Shown here: positions 12,401 to 24,815 of the stretch, in pieces
How positions within the stretch are numbered: the stretch's first letter is position 1
Layout of the letters: each line of letters starts with the position of its first letter
Source of the DNA: Balanoglossus misakiensis
Taxonomy: Eukaryota > Hemichordata
Assembly: GCA_040954595.2 (NCBI GenBank)
Contig: CM082587.2
Location: 9,796,001 to 9,860,000 of the forward strand
DNA length: 64,000 nucleotides
Direction of reading: 5' to 3'
Notes under the pieces: model-generated
Told to the model about the DNA's origin: nothing
Database searches by the model: none
The model's input: the letters and a program-made list of their open reading frames with translations, nothing else
Program-made: the position numbers and the translations under genes

Positions 12401-12553
12401 CATGTACTTTGGTGTACATAGCAACAACATGTACAATACAACTGCCAATACCTGATTTCGTCATAATGTGCAAGATCTGAAGTCACTTTTCTGGAAAAAC
12501 CTTTGGAAAAAAGCACAAGGGTTGCTGCAAAGTACAAATGATAGCTATGCATA

Positions 12554-12852
12554 TTCTTCGCTATCAAATGACGTCAGACGCGTTCAGGTGGCAGTTACGT
12601 TCACATTCAAATTTCCAGATGACGGGCAACTTCAGCAACGTGGACTTACGTGGTGCAGACAAAGACTGTGCAGACGAAATGCAATGAGGCTGATGAGGCA
12701 ACATACCCGATACATGTTATGTGTTTGGCGGTTCTAAAGTAAAAACATACTCGGAAAAACTTTTACTAGATGCCGAAATATTGCTTGCCCGTCATCTGGA
12801 AATGACTGCGCCATGGGACACATTGCCAGATCACGTGATTGATAGTAAAGAA
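12554..12852. repeat. TA-flanked MITE present only in unit A
   Basis: About 299 bp, starting TTCTTCGCTATCAA and ending TTGATAGTAAAGAA, between TA dinucleotides. Unit B has the empty site GCATATACACCTG near 28889. The element contains TGACGTCA near the left end and CACGTG near the right end. Confidence 0.82.
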
Positions 12853-13757
12853 TACACCTGCAGACTGGCGTGCGGTGACACCTATCGCAAAATGGTACTG
12901 CCTACATCATGATGGGCGGAATTCAACCCTGGGACTCCCCTCCCCCCCCCCCCCCATGGTTTTTCCTGAAAAGTGACCGCAAAAAAGCACATTATGCATA
13001 AATCAGCTGGACTGAACTTCTCCTTCAAGAAGGAATTTTGGTAAAAACATTGCAGCTGATTCTGAATACTGAACACTTTAAGAAAGATAAGTTCCTCCAA
13101 TAATTGCATTGCTGCACATTTACATAACATTTTACAATGAAATTCATTAATATGCTGATGAGGGCTAACAGAGGTCAGTCTTTTCAGGTATTGAAATTTA
13201 CAACCGTCACAACTTCTTGTTGTTGTGATGACTTCAAATGAAGTTTATGAATGATTGAGGTATTCTGACATATTGATATAATTTGTATTATTTTGGGCAA
13301 CGGAGCTGTGATATTAAAAATAATTACTAAAGCCCCATGAGCTGCCAAATTTCACATTTTTTCCACAATAAGCCATATTGCTTGTATTTGTGTCAGTGTG
13401 TCATCTCTTGGAGACAAAATACAACATTTTTGTATTGTGCATATGGAGACCAATTAAGCAGGTGCGGCACCCATTTAATATATCACTTGTTCAAATCGCA
13501 AAATACAGCCACAATCTAGAGTCGATAAGATGTTCATGTATCAGTAAGCTTATTTGGATTGACCACAGTTGGAAAATAAAATTATGAAATAAATGAAAAA
13601 AGTGGTAGCTCTTGGGGCCTTAATACAGGGGATGTCAAACAAATTACCGGTAATGGTCTTTTCACTGTTTTTAATTCCACTAACAATACAACAAAACAAT
13701 AGGGAAGTTGCACCGAAATTTCTCTTAAATAGCCCATTATTTTAAGTAAGATTGGTA

Positions 13758-14023
13758 TGGCCAAAATAAAAAAATATGTGCTGTTCCGATTACCTGACCT
13801 ACCCTAATTTCGACCCACCAACCCTAAATTCTTTAGAGCTTCGTAAACCTGGAAGTTAAAAATATACATGTATCACAAAATAGACGCAAGAACTATGACA
13901 TCATACCTCTACATTACAGTTTTTCTGATGTAAAATGCGCATTGAGAAATAAAAAAATAATTCCCTACCTACCCTATTTTTGAAAACCATGTAATCGGAA
14001 CAGCACATATTATTTTTTTGGCC
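13758..14023. repeat. Foldback MITE, family G (unit A)
   Basis: The arms GGCCAAAATAAAAAAATATG and ATATTATTTTTTTGGCC, and GTGCTGTTCCGATTAC and GTAATCGGAACAGCAC, bound about 266 bp. The unit B copy is 29764-30028. Confidence 0.8.
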
Positions 14024-14330
14024 TAAATATACAATGGTCCACATCTTAAATCCCACATAGGGTGAATCAGTTGAATGTCTCTGTATTCAGAGAGCGGCCA
14101 TTTTTTTCTGATTTGTATATATCACAAACAGATTTGTCACATTAGAGCCCACTTATTTTGACAACAGTGGAATTTCTTCAAGATGAACTGATCAGCTGAA
14201 GTACAATATTTCAAATCATACACACTTAAATCAATATATTGTAATAAATGTATACACATTTAAATCAATATGTTCTCATACATGGCAGTTCAGCTAACAA
14301 TTCCAATTTCTGATTGAATGATGACTGTCA

Positions 14331-15856
14331 TCACATTTTCGTTTTAATAAGTCTCCTTAACTCTTCAAGATATTTGATACTGTTTGATAATCTGAAAAAA
14401 ACAAAAAACAGAATCAGTTGATGGAAAAATCTACCCTGTCAATAAACTGCAACAGATCCAGAATCATCCAAAATTGCTTCCAACCCCTACAGTGTTGGCC
14501 ATATGTTACAATTCTGAAGTCATCTAAAGACACGGTGGATGAATCAATAAATTACACAAACAAATACACGCATACAACTTGTCTCATTAGTCCAGGATAG
14601 AGAGAACTGCTAGTTAAATTCATCCCATATATTATTATCTCGAACAATACAAGGTTTACCAATTAACCCTAATAAACACTGCCAAGTCAGTTGAAACTGG
14701 TTTGATTTCCAGGGTGCCAAGAATCCTGGCTCCCAGGCGGGCTAGCTAGGCCTGTTAGACTGCCAAGTGCGTGTTATTCAGTTGGGCCTATACAAGACCA
14801 TGTGTGGAGAGAGCAAAGGGGGGAAAACCATGAGTCTTGATTCTAGACTAATTTCACTTTTGCCCCCCCCCCAAAAAAAAATCTCACAATCTCCTTGTCC
14901 AATCGCTTTGAAATTTGCTGTGCATAGCAGATCCCTGGGGTTGATCCAAGAGACCCTGTTGTAAGTATTTTCTAAAATACTTCTTTTTTATTCTTACCTC
15001 CCAAATGCATTTAACAAGGACACAATCTCAGATCTCTGCAGTCTAAATTCTTCTTTGTGGAACAGAGTCTCATCAGAGAAAAGAATTTTTAGTGCTGTTC
15101 CCATTCCTCGGGTCTGTAGAGACAAAAATATTACGTATTATCATACATGCAACGCCTGTATTTGGCACTTTCTATTGTTCTCGCCCCGAAGATATTTTTT
15201 CGGTATTACACTGAGTGCAATATATCTTCACTCCGCGTCTCGAACTATTTTTGAGAACGCGCGGCGCGACAGTTGGCTGCGCGTGCGAGCGACGTACGGG
15301 GCATAGGACACTAGTGGAGAGGGGTGTTGTAAAATTCGGTTATTAGAAGCTGAAATAACGTTTTCAAAGCTGGCGGTTTTGCCATGTTGAATGTATCATT
15401 TTTACTTCTTCAAAATTCTCAATGCAAAATAATTGTTAACATGATATTTTGAAAGAGAACGTGGACAATTTTATTTAGAATGCGGATGTGCCCATCGTAA
15501 TGAAAGCTGCCAACGCTCATAAAATGATACTACGGCCCACACTACTGCCGTGATCCCAGTGCCTGGTTCAAATTTGAAATCGTTTTTCTCAGAGCATTTT
15601 CGCAAATCGTACTGTTTTATAGGTAGGCGGACATCACTAAAATACGACGCGTTATCGACCAAAATTCGTGTAATAACCCCTAATTATATATTGCCGATGT
15701 TTACAGTTCTAGTAAAGTTTCATGAGATAGGACGGGTTGTCGAGAAGAAAAATTATAGATATCACTTACTTGAAGTTTGCCCCACAATTTGCATTTATCA
15801 CATCCAACACAATCCATTATCTTGGAGATGTTCCTAAAATGTGTACGGAATTCTTC
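14331..15856 (-). pseudogene. Duplicated ERO1 3' exons (exons 11-13), orphan copy
   Basis: Copies of ERO1 exons 11 (15770-15856), 12 (14998-15113) and 13 with stop (14331-14391). All splice sites are kept and the ORFs are intact, including the CVGCDKC active-site motif. The ten upstream exons are not in unit A, so this is not a stand-alone gene. ERO1 is transcribed toward it from the right, so it could serve as an alternative 3' cassette if transcription runs past 30 kb. The coding sequence is nearly identical to unit B. Confidence 0.85.
14685..14810. repeat. Dispersed repeat (unit A)
   Basis: Phrases such as AAGTCAGTTGAAACTGG, TTTGATTTCCAGGGTG and TCCTGGCTCCCAGG recur at 30670-30775 (the unit B copy) and in reverse orientation near 63465-63570, so this is a dispersed element. 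Its ends were not defined. Confidence 0.6.
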
Positions 15857-15896
15857 CTGCATAAAAGAAAAATACATGATTATGTTATTATGATTA

Positions 15897-16298
15897 CCGT
15901 AATCACTCTATCAGTTCAACCGCTCCATTAATTCAACCACCCACTATTCTTTGGAAAATTAATTATTTTTTAACCTTCAATTGTTTGACCACTGATTAAA
16001 ATGCATGCGTTGATATTGTGTATTTTTCATGAAGATATCTGCAACTTAGACCTTCCAAGGTATTCAGAACTCACTGATTTTATTGTGTGTGACCTTAAAC
16101 AGTTCAATTCTATCATAAATATCACCTAAACTACATGCTGATAGTGCATACAGTTCATGCCATGCAAACATGCCCCCTGACAAATTATTCAAGAACTTTG
16201 AGTGGCCATTTTTGTGTTATATTATTTTTATTCTATTAGTTTGTCTTTTCACAAATCATATTTATTTTTTTCTGGCCGAACTGATAGAGTGATTACGG
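15897..16298. repeat. TA-flanked MITE present only in unit A
   Basis: About 402 bp, starting CCGTAATCACTCTATCAG and ending CTGATAGAGTGATTACGG, between TA dinucleotides. Unit B has the empty site TGATTACTTAACA near 31891. It inserted 40 bp upstream of the orphan ERO1 exon 11 copy. Confidence 0.9.
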
Positions 16299-16299
16299 T

Positions 16300-18484
16300 A
16301 CTTAACATAAAATACACTACATGAACATCTAGTGCACTGTACTTAAAGGATGTATAAGCAGAATGTAAACCTGTAAACTGTGCAATTTGTGCGCATTTGT
16401 CTCTTTCCTTTGGAATTGCGAGAAAACTCGCTTTACTATAATTGTCATTTTCATGAAATTATTCACATAGCTATGTCAAGTAAAAATACATTTATTAGTC
16501 AAATAAAACAGTACGGTCACTGTGTTCATTTTGAGATAAACGTTGTTATCGGTAAATGATTTTCTCATAGACCCAGACCACTGATCAACTATCGACTAAA
16601 TTCACAGCTGCCTTATTTTCAAAAACATGTGCAGTGACCCGTATATTGCAAAATTTTATTTTTACAAAGGAAAAATCAAAAATCCACAATTAAAAAAATA
16701 GGCTCAATGTGTCAACAACCCAGTCAAAAGAACTGCGAACAAGGTGGTCCCAAAAACAAAGGCAGTGTCATTTCATGCAGTGTCACGTCTAGTGAGTATG
16801 TGAATTGTAATGCAATAAGGGGACTTTTCATGTAAAATTAGCTTAATGTGAAAAATTGCAACTAAAAACATTTGCAATGACACATTTCTGCCCTTCTTAT
16901 CTCATTGTTGCCCCAGACAATACTACTACCTCAGAAGAATTGACTGATTACATCCAAATTGACGCGTGCTGCTGCAATTGAGGTCACCGGGCTGCTTTTT
17001 TAATGTGGCTCAGACTCAGACTAAGAGAATGAACCACCACAACTCAACAATTCAGACAGAGAAAGGGCATTGTTAGGCGATGCTGATGCATCGTTGGTTC
17101 AGAAATGTTTAGGGTAATAATTGAAACATTCTACAGCTGTTGTGACCCAGCCAGGAATCTCTGCAGTTTTCCTGAGTCAAGTTCCAAATCTGTACCCATA
17201 ATGATGGTTTTCAAACTTTGGCATTAGCGTTAAAAAAATATTGGCCACAGTCCAAGTGGGCAAACGGTGGCTCATGTTGTCAGGCAATACTGAATCTGTT
17301 GCATTCTGACAACAGTCCATCAGCGATTCAAAGTTTTGAAATGACAGTATCTAAGTATATAAAGCACTGTAAATTCATGCTAAATTTGAAAAATAAATGG
17401 AAAAATCTGTACTTAATAATATTCTTACTAGTGAATTCAAAGCTTTATTTCTGCTTCATGTTCCTAACTAAAATATAGAATCGATCTCTCATATATTTTT
17501 ATGCCTGGGAAACGACAATATTAGAAATGAGGCTATGAATATTCATGACCAGTGACATCATCAGGATGCGACGTTATCATCAATCTTCATTCACTAAGCT
17601 TTTTCATTGAAATATTGCACATTGACATTTCTGAAATACCAAATGCTGAAATACCTTTATTATGGTAAGTGGGTAGTGGTTGAAGGTAATGAAACAGTGT
17701 GCAGATGAGATCGTTCTGTTTCAATTCCTGTTTCAAATACATATCACCATATACTGAACAGTATCTGAGCATCAAAAGTGCTAAAAAGTAGGAGAAAATA
17801 GACAAAGCGATAATTTTTTTAAAAAGTGATGCGTTGACTTATAATGACCAGGACTCTTATCTGCTACTTGTACGTCTCTATTCCTCCCTGAGATTTCCAG
17901 TATTTCATCCTGACTAGCTTCTACAAGGAGGATTGCCCCCCCCCCACCCCACCCCTTTCTCGAATATTTGGGGAGGGCGAGGTTCCACTCATGTGTAAGA
18001 GCTGGTGTTTTGTTGTGAATGTTAGTGTGACTGACCTATGCATCATTTCATGCGGTGCTCAGGGTCACCCTTGACATGTTGCTAGGCGGTGCCAACCTGT
18101 CCGGCGGAGGGGGAATTGCCTGATCGCCGTGTCTAGATGAAAACTATTGATCGTATGGTACATAGCCCACTTTAATAGCTGGTTTCATTTCACATGATCC
18201 CAGACAATGGAAGTGCAACTTGAAATGACATGCCCCATTCAAATATAACCTGCAGTATTTAAAGATGACATCATACCAATATGGTCAGATAACAATCAGG
18301 AAGTACGGATAACTTCTCTTTCCAAACTCTGATTTCACCAGACAGAGCACGATGGGTTTGGACTGACAGTCTGTTAAGTTGAGGGTCAGTGGATGCCTGC
18401 AGTGTCAGCATCATTCGTTAGTTGACAGCATCCTGGTTGTACAATCTTCATACATTTTGAACTCGACCAATTCAGTACCTGCCT
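16300..18484. other. Region upstream of the receptor pseudogene (unit A)
   Basis: No exon recognised. There is a C-rich tract near 17936-17957. The unit B equivalent is 31900-34083, where it forms part of ERO1 intron 10. The receptor promoter probably lies here, but I see no convincing TATA box at a fixed distance. Confidence 0.4.
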
Positions 18485-21373
18485 GTGTGTTTGCATGAAC
18501 TGGTAGCGATGTCGCCACTTCTCCGTCGGTTCGCAATCATTCTTTTGATTGTGAACCTCTCCGAGTCCCGAGCAGGGACGCTGTGTAAAGTGTATAAAGC
18601 CACATGCGTTGACTGCACTGACAGAGATCTTGTCAACCTTCCAGGGGATTTGCCAACCCGTGCCACTGACTTGGATCTGGCAAACAACAAATTACGATCG
18701 TTGCCGTCATACAGTTTTAAGAGTCTACGACAACTTGAGAGTCTCAGTATTGCATTCAATGACATCAAGAGCATCGGTTCTAAATCGTTGCGTGGACTGT
18801 ATCGGCTTCAACAGTTAGACTTGCAAGGCAACGGGATAGCCACGGTAGCTCCAGAGGCGTTTCTTGATTTGTCGAAACTAGAAATGCTCCACTTATCATC
18901 CAACCAACTCACCACCCTTCCCGAAGGAGTATTCTCAACCCTTGGAAAGTGAAAACAGCTCGACATTCGGAGCAATTCACTTGCGAGTCTCTCAGCACTG
19001 GCATTTCAAGGATTGGTCAGTTTACAGAAACTCGACCTGACGTACAACACAATAGAAGACCTTTCCGACGGGGTCTTTCAAGAGCTCACAAACCTAAAAT
19101 CGATTGGACTGAGTGACAATCCACTGCCATGTTTTCCAAGCAGTGCTGTACGAGATCTGAGCAACATAGAAGAGATCTACTTTGATCAAAACACTATTGG
19201 AGCCGATTGCAGTGAAATCAACCTCAAACGTCTGCAACATCTGAAGCTGCTTTCATTTCGACACTGCCAGCTTACCGACACAATCATTCAGAACATGAGC
19301 TTTGGTGTCAATGCTTCCTATAAGATTAACATGGCATTTAATAGACTTGTAGCATCGAACTATAGTGCGTTCAACGTTCTGAAAAATGTTTCACGTATTA
19401 ACCTCAGTGGGAACCAGATGAACCTAGATTCTTTGGAGAGATTTCTGCGCCATTTTCAAGGAGAAGGGTCCTCAGTCACCAAAAGTCTGAAGGAAAGGAA
19501 TTTAGTTGCACTTGAACTGGGTTCCAATGAGATATCATCGCTGCCGACCGGCGTATTTCAGCAGTTGCATGACTTGGAAGAATTGGACATGGGGTATAAC
19601 AAACTGCAGCATGTTGCAGTAGATGCATTTCTGGGTCTGCATAATCTGAAGGTGCTGGGACTCAGCGACAACGAGCTGAACACTCTCCACTCGGCTTTCC
19701 GTGGCCTGGACAACATCCAGCTGATTGACTTCACTAGGAATCGTCTGTCCAACAGCACGCAGGTGCTTAATAGCCTCGGTAGGCTCCCGACTCTGAGGCA
19801 CCTAAACTTCAGCTACAACCACCTGGCCGGTCAAATGCCACCGAATATTTCCGACAGACTGCCATCCCTGGTGGACCTCGATCTGTCCCACAACAGTTTC
19901 ACCTCAGTTCACAATGATAGTTTCCGCTTCTCGGTGAATTTGGAAAGACTAGATTTGTCCCACAATGACATTCTTCTGTCGGCCGAACAAGTATTTTTCC
20001 CCCTGGTCTCGCTGCGGTCCCTGTCACTGACGGGTAACCCTCTCGTGCACTACGACACGTTCAGCTGGCATCCTTTCAAACATTGCACAAACCTGCGAGA
20101 GTTATTCTTGTCAAATTGGTTTGCTGTGTCTTTGCATCTGGAGGACATCCCCGGACTAGAGAGCTTAGACTTTGACAATGCCCTGTACGAACATTACAAA
20201 GTGGGCTCGGTGGACATTGCAGACATGTCCAAAAAGTTAGGTTCATTAAGAGTCAGTAAGCTACGAATTGAAAATATGTTCATCACGAGTTGGCTAGGCA
20301 GACGCAAGAATCATGAAATACAAAACCGGTTTCTGACCATAGAAACATTAGTGCTATCTAACGTTCGCTTTGGAATGACTTTTGATGCAAGTTTGTTCTT
20401 TTCATTGTTTCCTAATGTGAAAAACCTTTATCTCGAGTATATTGATGGTATAACAAGTTTGAAAGATCTACCAACAACCAAGAAATTAGAGTATATCAAC
20501 TTTAGTTTAGGTTTTCATCACCAACTCACAGCTTTAAGTACAGAGTTACTGGAAAGTCAGCAAAATTTGAAAGAAGTAATTATATTTTCAACTGGCCTTG
20601 ATTGTACAGAGTGTAAAATGAAAGAATTCCTTGATTGGGCCAAATGGGATGAAATTGTAATATTGAAAGTACCCAGATGTGAATTTCCATACAATGTGCC
20701 AGTATATAGTTTAAATTTGGGTTTGGAATGCAATCAGATATTCAAGATTTCAGTACCAATTACTTGCGTTGCTGTGTTTGTCATTGTGTGCATTGTACTT
20801 GGCATCCGTTTACGATGGCATGTACGTTACGTGATATTCCTCGGCAGGCTGAGATGTGGTGGCTACCAGCTGCAAATCAACGACGATGATGGCGATCAAC
20901 CACTGAATAAGAAATACGATGCATTTGTTTGTTACAACGAACATGACAGCGACTGGGTGTGGCAACAGCTAGTGCCCAATTTGGAAAACGCCGGTCCGCC
21001 AAATTTGAAACTCTGTCTCCATGAACGGGATTTCATTCCGGGCGCTGATATTTTCGAGAACATTCTGGACAGCATCGAGAACAGTCACAAGACCATGTTG
21101 GTGCTGTCGCCGCACTTCGCCGAGAGTGAGTGGTGCTATTTTGAGATGAGGATGGCGCAGAACTGTCTGTTTGATGACAAGAGAGATGTCCTCTTTCTCA
21201 TGCTGTTGGAAGAAATCCCAGATGCCGTCATGCCACGCGTCTTGCGTAAGATTCTACTGACAAAGAATTACATCACTTGGGTGGAGAATGAGGAAGGGAG
21301 ACGACTGTTTTGGAAGAAACTGAAAATGGGTCTCCGCTCAGGGAACAGAGTCAATAGAGTGGCTGATGTTTAA
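18485..21373 (+). pseudogene. Toll-like receptor copy A, interrupted by one TGA
   Basis: This is the duplicate of the intact receptor at 34084-36972, co-linear over the whole 2.9 kb coding region. Codon 156 is TGA at 18950-18952 where the other copy has TTA (Leu), a single base change. After the stop the same frame stays open to 21373, through the remaining leucine-rich repeats, transmembrane segment and TIR domain ([22 protein letters not shown]). I counted about eight other amino-acid differences. The stop would leave a secreted N-terminal fragment of about 155 residues with four or five repeats. The ORF that resumes at Met 19013 lacks a signal peptide. A polymorphic null allele or a sequencing error are alternatives. 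Confidence 0.85.
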
Positions 21374-21927
21374 ATTTTTGCATGCTGAAATAATTTTCAT
21401 AATGGAGCTAAAACGAGACTGTAAAGGGAACTAAACATGGAAATATAATGCCCTAAACATGATATGAAAGCAGTGGCCTAGATAACAGTTACTTCTGTAT
21501 GGAATGACCAGACAAATTTCATACTTTGTCTCCGTGAACATTCTGTATAGCATAGTGAACAGTCTTAGTACTGTAACGTCAAATATACACAGGTATTAGG
21601 TCAAATTTTTAGATAAGCACAACCACAATTTCAAACATTGATTATTTGACATATGTTGCTGATAAATATCGTTACTTATTCGGTATGTCTAGTTAGTCAC
21701 TTTTTTCTATGCCACTCATTCACACTCTATACTGGAAAAGCATATATAAGGAAGGGTATGCAATGGTACCTGTCTATGATGTTGTCAGTCTATTACAGTA
21801 TCTGTCCATATTTGTTGTATTTTATGCAAAGATTTAATAACCAGGAAAACCTAACATGACATTTTGCCAATGATTTGTGTTCTTTGCTCAGCAACTTTCA
21901 ATACTTTGGAGTTAATGTCAAACTGTT

Positions 21928-21933
21928 AATAAA
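21928..21933 (+). terminator. Candidate polyadenylation signal, receptor copy A
   Basis: AATAAA about 555 bp after the stop codon. It is conserved in unit B at 37551. Confidence 0.45.
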
Positions 21934-22310
21934 AATGCTGATATGATGGAGAAAACGACAATATTTGTTGTTGTGACTTCAATTTAAATACCCCAAAATC
22001 AGAGTTTTCACCCCTCACTTGTCCAAAGAAGGTCTCACGGTAAAATGGTTTGCATCAAACGCACTGGTCATGGAAAACCATGTGATCAATGGAATAACAG
22101 GGGTGAGTGTTTCACTTTAAGTTCAGCATCATAGGTTTTTAGTTTCAGAGGCAAACTCTAGAAATCTTGTTTTTGCTTGCTTTTGTTCATTGAATTTTCG
22201 TTCTTTCGTTTGTTTGTTTGCTTGTTTGTTTTTTTTTTTTTCTTTCTTTCTTTTATATGTTTTCATGACACTGTATTATCTTGTTTTCAAGTTCGTTTAT
22301 GTGTACCTGT

Positions 22311-22505
22311 TAATGTCACCCAAGCGCTTGTCTAGTAATCTAGCCGTATTTTGTATGCTTTGCTTCCAAAACTAATGCTCTAGTAGCGTTTCCAGCAAGG
22401 GGTATGGGGTTTATTGGGCCAGTGGCATGAGTGAGGCTAGACGTTAGTTTTGGAAGCAAAGCGGACAAAATACGGCTAGATTACTAGACTACCCAAGTGC
22501 AAGCT
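22311..22505. repeat. Foldback repeat, family D (unit B)
   Basis: Copy of the element at 7593-7775. Confidence 0.75.
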
Positions 22506-23202
22506 GATACCCACCATTTAGAAGGTATGTGTCCATGCATGCAGCCCTGCAGACTAGTACACCAAACATAGTGCTTAATAAGAAAAGCAGTTGCCTGTTG
22601 CATTCACGCTAGCTCTCCAAAAGTGTTGGATTGTTCAATAGTAAAATTTGTGCTTGATCACAACATCGTGATCACAATAAGTGTACAGATTGACTGCAAT
22701 GAATTCAGAATTAGGACTCGTACTAAGAGCAGATGACCTGTTAAGTCATCTAGCTATTGTGGAAATGAGATATATCAAATATGGTTTTCATTCTTGAACT
22801 ACACAAACATGTTTTTGCTCTTCAAACCACACTTTTGGTGTAACTGTATTCAAAACAATGATATTTCCTTTTGCTTAAAGTGGTATAATTTCAAGGTTAT
22901 TGTAAGAGTATGTCTTGGCCCTTTATACCAAAATTCTGCCCAAGGGTGCATGTGCACCAGAAAGACATGCACCCAGATCACCCTCCATCACTGTTGTGTA
23001 TCTACTTGGATGCATGTAGGGTATTGTAGATATTGCTGTTAAACTTTTTTATGTTCTTGTATCAAGGTGACACTTGAACAGCTCAGGATAGTGAATGTAT
23101 CAGATCTTATTTGCATGGAGTCATGGACAATCAAGTAAGTTGAATTTCAATTTTTATGGTAGTGAGATCAGATCATTGTTGGTTTCAGCTCTGTCATGTT
23201 AA

Positions 23203-23389
23203 AGGTATACGGTCGCCTCCAATTTACATACGCCCATATATGGCTGAAATGGCGTATTTGAGCGTTCTAAAGAACGGATAGCGGCGCTCTTTTTTTTTCG
23301 TGTGTGCAACCCACTAAAAATCTGTGATTGGCTAGATCTCAATTTGCCACGGTAACAGTAGCTAAATTTGCATAGGTGACTGTATACCT
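23203..23389. repeat. TTAA MITE, family E (unit B)
   Basis: Copy of 8478-8665, flanked by TTAA on both sides. Confidence 0.8.
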
Positions 23390-23597
23390 TTAAGTATTAC
23401 TGTGTGATGCACAGGTCGCATCGTAGTTGACAGCGCTTATAATATACATATGTAATAGAGAGAGAGAAGGAAGGATACTATCACCCTGCCGGGAATGAAA
23501 TTTGCCATGAAAAAACAACCAAACTCTTTAAAGATGATGAAATAAATGACATGGTTCGACGTCTATGGAGTGTAATTCATGCCAAAATTAGCACCCA

Positions 23598-23675
23598 GCT
23601 TTTCGATGAGAGTATTCACTTTTCGATGAGAGTATTCACTTTTCGATGAGAGTATTCACTTTTCGATGAGAGTAC
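23598..23675. repeat. Left subterminal tandem repeat (4 x 20 bp)
   Basis: Four units of CTTTTCGATGAGAGTATTCA, the last diverging. They are the inverse of the array at 24409-24815. Confidence 0.9.
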
Positions 23676-24286
23676 CTCAGCACTTGCCCTTTGTGTGTCT
23701 CTGGGGACCCCAAGAATGCATATGCGTCTTTTCTAATTTGAATATTTTGAATGGGTTAATTTTATGCTTACAAATTGATACATTTTAGGTCTGCTTTGAC
23801 TGGAACTCGTCAAGTGTACATGTTATTATGGAAGTTTATTTTAGAACTGCTCGTGGCTTGCCTTTGAAAAAAAAGCTTCTGTCATTTTTTGGCTGTCCGA
23901 TCGGGCAAGTAAGGTTGACAATTTACTTGCCGTGTATCAATATATAGTTGCCCCGGGCGAAGCTTAATTTCGACACCTGTTAAATAAATATACAAAACTC
24001 TTAAGCCCTAGAAACTAACTTTTAGCGATTTTTCAACTTTTTTTTTCTTTTAGAATGGTTTGTTGTTCTATTTGGAGTTGCTCAGATTCCATGAACTCGA
24101 GATTCTGTGCTATTTTCCTCAATCTACTGGCCGGTTTTGGTTCTCTGCTGAACCACTTCTCCGGCCTGGCGTCAACACGGTGAACGGTTCGTGTTTTGAA
24201 GCCGTTTCCCATGCACATGGTCAAAGTTTGACCTTCCGGTTTACTGATCTCCCTAGCATATTACTATAAATTTGATGGAAATTCCA

Positions 24287-24350
24287 GTGACGCGTTGTGA
24301 CGTAGCCATGACGCGTTGTGACGTAGCCATGACGCGTTGTGACGTAGGCA
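24287..24350. repeat. Tandem TGACGCGTTGTGACGTAGCCA repeat, three units
   Basis: Three consecutive 21-bp units built on TGACGCGTTG and TGACGTAGCC, the last with a changed end. Each unit has two TGACG cores, so the block resembles a cluster of CREB/ATF-type half sites. Confidence 0.85.
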
Positions 24351-24408
24351 AAACGCCAGCGGGCCGAGTTGTAAAAAACTCTTTAGTGAACTAGGGCGTC
24401 TGGGGTGC

Positions 24409-24815
24409 TCTCATCGAAAAGAGGGGTGCTCTAAATCGAAAAGAGGGTGTTCTCATCGAAAAGCTGAGGTACTCTCATCGAAAAGCTTTAGTGCTCTGAT
24501 CGAAAAGCTGAGGTACTCTCATCGAAAAGCTTTAGTGCTCTCATCGAAAAGCTGAGGTACTCTCATCGAAAAGCTTTAGTGCTCTCATCGAAAAGCTGAG
24601 GTACTCTCATCGAAAAGCTTTAGTGCTCTGATCGAAAAGCTGAGGTACTCTCATCGAAAAGCTTTAGTGCTCTCATCGAAAAGCTGAGGTACTCTCATCG
24701 AAAAGCTTTAGTGCTCTGATCGAAAAGCTGAGGTACTCTCATCGAAAAGCTTTTGTGCTCTGATCGAAAAGCTTGGTGCTCTCATCGAAAAGTGAATACT
24801 CTCATCGAAAAGCTT
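24409..24815. repeat. Right subterminal array, about 19 copies of an ATCGAAAAG unit
   Basis: Two 22-bp variants alternate, GAGGTACTCTCATCGAAAAG and TTAGTGCTCTCATCGAAAAG (each followed by CT), making a 44-bp higher-order unit. Some units have CTGATCG instead of CTCATCG, and this change recurs at intervals, which suggests block amplification. The first two and last three units diverge. Confidence 0.9.

Larger units (their letters stand above)
7371..22092 (+). repeat. Tandem segmental duplication, unit A
   Basis: A 14.7 kb unit that repeats head to tail as 22093-37715. It begins AATAACAGGGGTGAGTG inside a WDR6 exon and ends GTGATCAATGG downstream of the receptor gene. It contains WDR6 last exons, ERO1 last-exon copies, a receptor pseudogene and many MITEs. 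Insertions seen only in this unit are at 10818, 12554 and 15897. Confidence 0.93.

Noticed and set aside
18950-18952. TGA in receptor copy A as selenocysteine
   Set aside because: The other copy has TTA (Leu) at a leucine-rich-repeat position, and no selenocysteine role is known for these receptors.
24409-24815. Regular repeats that could look like a CRISPR array
   Set aside because: The units are contiguous 22-bp tandem repeats without unique spacers, in an intron-bearing animal genome, and inverted copies lie at the other end of a transposon.
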